Shown one piece after another: positions 62,387-64,000 of a stretch of DNA of 64,000 nt (within the stretch, counting starts at the first letter, position 1; each line of letters opens with the position of its first letter). The notes beneath the pieces were generated by a model. It was not told the DNA's origin. It did not search any database and saw only the letters and a list, made by a program, of their open reading frames with translations. Source of the DNA: Fibrella aestuarina BUZ 2 (GTDB taxonomy: Bacteria > Bacteroidota > Bacteroidia > Cytophagales > Spirosomataceae); contig NC_020054.1 in assembly GCF_000331105.1 (NCBI RefSeq), forward strand, positions 4,576,257-4,640,256. The letters run 5' to 3'. Both the position numbers and the translations under genes were made by a program.

Positions 62387-63886
62387 CTACATCATTTGAA
62401 TATCAAAATCCCCCGCGCTTTCCTGCCTGCCGCCCTTCAACAGCCAAAGTACGTAGTAGTCTACCGTGTCGCTGTAGTGCGTCGCCCGCTCTTGCTCCAT
62501 GCTGCTACTTTCGCTGCTCTTATCTTTCTCGAAGCCCCGCGTAACAGGTGAAGACGTTATCGATATGATAACCGACTTACACCGTATACCATCGAACAAC
62601 AGCACATACCTTGCATCCTTACCGCTGAGTATGTCGTTGATCTTAACGTACTTGTCGTAGTGGCCGGGGTTGGTCTTAAGCGGGCTGGTACGCACTTTCC
62701 AGCCTGCCGCCTTGAGCACGTCGGCAAACTGTTGGAACATGCTTTTTGTAGAGCCTGCCGATTTATTGGCCCCGTTGCGGTCGCCTACCAGCGTTACGGT
62801 TTTGTTGCCGTGCCCGGCGTATTCGGTGGCGAATTTATGGGCCAACGTTTCCGACATCGTGAAGCCGGGGTCGGTCTCCTTTACGTGTAGCCCGTCGATG
62901 TTGCGGGCTTCCCGGCCTTGTACCTGCCAGGCCGTAAGGCTGGTAAAGTGGGCGTTGAAGTCGATACTTAAATCAATAGCCGCGCCCCGATCATAGAACG
63001 CCTTACCCTTGTAAACGGTAAAATCTTCGGTCTCGTGCTCATCGCTGACAACGTGCCGCTCGTGCTGAAACGAGGGGTAAAAACCGTTTGCCAGTCGGCT
63101 TATTCGCTTGCCTTCGACTTCGACTTCAAACACCAATTTTTGCAGCGACTTTCTAAGGGTGTCGATGTAATCAGCAGGCAAAAAGGCCATGTTGTCCCGC
63201 GTCATTATTTCCAGGTAGAAGTAGTTACCAGGCTCTTGCTTCGCCCATTCTTCGACCGAATGCAACCAAGCCGCGTCGGGTGTCCAGGGTGGCGACGAAA
63301 AGACCGCTAACGTATGGTGTAAGGCCGAATCGTACTTACCCACGTTGGCCCGGAGCGTCGGCAAGACGACCTTAAGCCAGGCTTCCCGAAAATTCAAGCC
63401 TTCGTCAATAATGTACAGATCGTAGTTACTGCCCCGGTTTTCGTCGCCGCCCAACAAAAAGCCTTCCATTTCGATCACGAAGCCATTGGGAAAGCTGATT
63501 ACATTTTCCCAATTGTCGGGGCTTTCATGGGGCCGCTCGAAGTGCGGGGGCGGCTCGCGCCAAAGTACAAAACAGCCGACGCAGGTTTTAAAGTCGTATT
63601 CGGTTAGACCCCATTTTTTCCAACGGGCTTTTAAGCCTGCGGTTAATTTGGCCTTGCCTTTTTTGACGGTCTTAACGCCCCACCCACACCGCGCTTTGGG
63701 TAGGTCTTCCATTGCGTACATGAGGTAATCAGCCATTGTAACCGACTTGCCCCCGCCGCGCCCGCCGATCATGGCCGCTATCTTGTAATGATGGGTCGTA
63801 ACAGCGGCCAAAAAGACCGCCTGTTTTTCGTTGACTTCGATTTCGATTTCTGCGGCATTTTCCAGAGCCGCTAAATTTTCGGGCAT
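62387..63886 (-). CDS. Phage terminase large subunit
   Basis: The 499-residue DNA-packaging motor has Walker A MIGGRGGGKSVTMADYL (residues 39-55), Walker B YDLYIIDEGLNF near 155, coupling motif LAVFSSPPW and a C-terminal RNase H-like nuclease (AAIDLSIDFNAHF with Asp ligands; LVGDRNGANK; ATHYSDTVDYYVLWLL). It cuts concatemeric phage DNA and pumps it into the procapsid. Base composition is near that of the chromosome, unlike the AT-rich cassette beside it. Its presence shows the element is a prophage or phage-derived. Further packaging genes must lie beyond the window. Confidence 0.88.
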   Translation of the reverse strand: MPENLAALENAAEIEIEVNEKQAVFLAAVTTHHYKIAAMIGGRGGGKSVTMADYLMYAMEDLPKARCGWGVKTVKKGKAKLTAGLKARWKKWGLTEYDFKTCVGCFVLWREPPPHFERPHESPDNWENVISFPNGFVIEMEGFLLGGDENRGSNYDLYIIDEGLNFREAWLKVVLPTLRANVGKYDSALHHTLAVFSSPPWTPDAAWLHSVEEWAKQEPGNYFYLEIMTRDNMAFLPADYIDTLRKSLQKLVFEVEVEGKRISRLANGFYPSFQHERHVVSDEHETEDFTVYKGKAFYDRGAAIDLSIDFNAHFTSLTAWQVQGREARNIDGLHVKETDPGFTMSETLAHKFATEYAGHGNKTVTLVGDRNGANKSAGSTKSMFQQFADVLKAAGWKVRTSPLKTNPGHYDKYVKINDILSGKDARYVLLFDGIRCKSVIISITSSPVTRGFEKDKSSESSSMEQERATHYSDTVDYYVLWLLKGGRQESAGDFDIQMM

Positions 63887-63912
63887 AGTGTTTTTTTGGG
63901 AAAGTCGGTTTT

Positions 63913-64000
63913 TTACTCGCTTTTTATCACTTCGTAGCCGACATCTTGCACCGCCCGTTTTTCGGGCGTCGCCTTGACGACCAACTTAATTTTGGTCGGC
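63913..64000 (-). CDS. Partial phage gene upstream of the terminase
   Basis: The last 29 codons of a gene are visible, ending VQDVGYEVIKSE with TAA at 63913-63915. It is 26 bases upstream of the terminase start on the same strand. Position suggests a terminase small subunit or other packaging gene, but the fragment is too short to tell. Confidence 0.55.
   Translation of the reverse strand, partial: PTKIKLVVKATPEKRAVQDVGYEVIKSE

Overview
The window is bacterial chromosome from a GC-rich member of the Bacteroidota, most likely a Spirosoma-like Cytophagales. Evidence is the SusC/SusD pair, a hybrid two-component sensor with an AraC output, LytTR signalling, curlin-repeat proteins, GH97 and GH105 families, promoters of the TTG-(19-21)-TAnnTTTG type and a general lack of Shine-Dalgarno signals. 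Two stretches are clearly AT-rich against this background: 6.06-7.40 kb and 58.3-62.4 kb.

Layout. 0-7.5 kb: tail of an outer-membrane protein, a RecB/AddA-like helicase with a decayed nuclease domain, a PAP2 phosphatase, a GH97 pseudogene and metF. The 3' end of metF is duplicated around a small AT-rich islet carrying one Schlafen/AlbA_2-like gene. 7.5-17.1 kb (minus strand): two curlin-repeat proteins, a LytTR response regulator with its histidine kinase, and a 1371-residue hybrid sensor. 17.7-20.5 kb: a phosphatase operon (acid phosphatase, then a phosphodiesterase-like/alkaline phosphatase fusion). 20.8-23.3 kb: a compact operon of a K+-channel-like protein, a bestrophin-like anion channel and an LCIB-type (theta) carbonic anhydrase homologue.

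23.6-43.6 kb is a pectin utilisation locus. SusC/SusD capture oligosaccharides; a PL1 lyase, CE8 pectinesterase, alpha/beta hydrolase esterase, CE12-GH28 fusion and GH105 hydrolase depolymerise and de-esterify pectin; an ExuT-like transporter, KduI, KduD and tagaturonate reductase begin hexuronate catabolism. A LacI-family regulator lies inside. Copies of one 19-base operator stand before susC, beside the CE12-GH28/lacI pair and before uxaB, so these units look like one LacI regulon.

43.7-56.3 kb is housekeeping: NadR-like kinase, RluE, exonuclease III, two parvulin-type foldases, MoxR ATPase, a MobA-like transferase, TruA and PurL. From tRNA-Ser(TGA) at 56.47 kb to the right edge is an integrated element: a frameshifted tyrosine integrase, an AT-rich four-gene cassette (DNA methyltransferase, an unknown protein split by one base from an AAA ATPase, and an HNH nuclease; probably anti-phage defence), and a phage terminase large subunit reaching the window edge.

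The candidates I consider most novel are the bestrophin/LCIB/K+-channel operon, the defence cassette with its T9-split ATPase, the metF 3'-end integration islet, and a strongly over-represented word (ACGTACCTG and its complement) that is common in the ancestral chromosome and that I did not find in the acquired regions.
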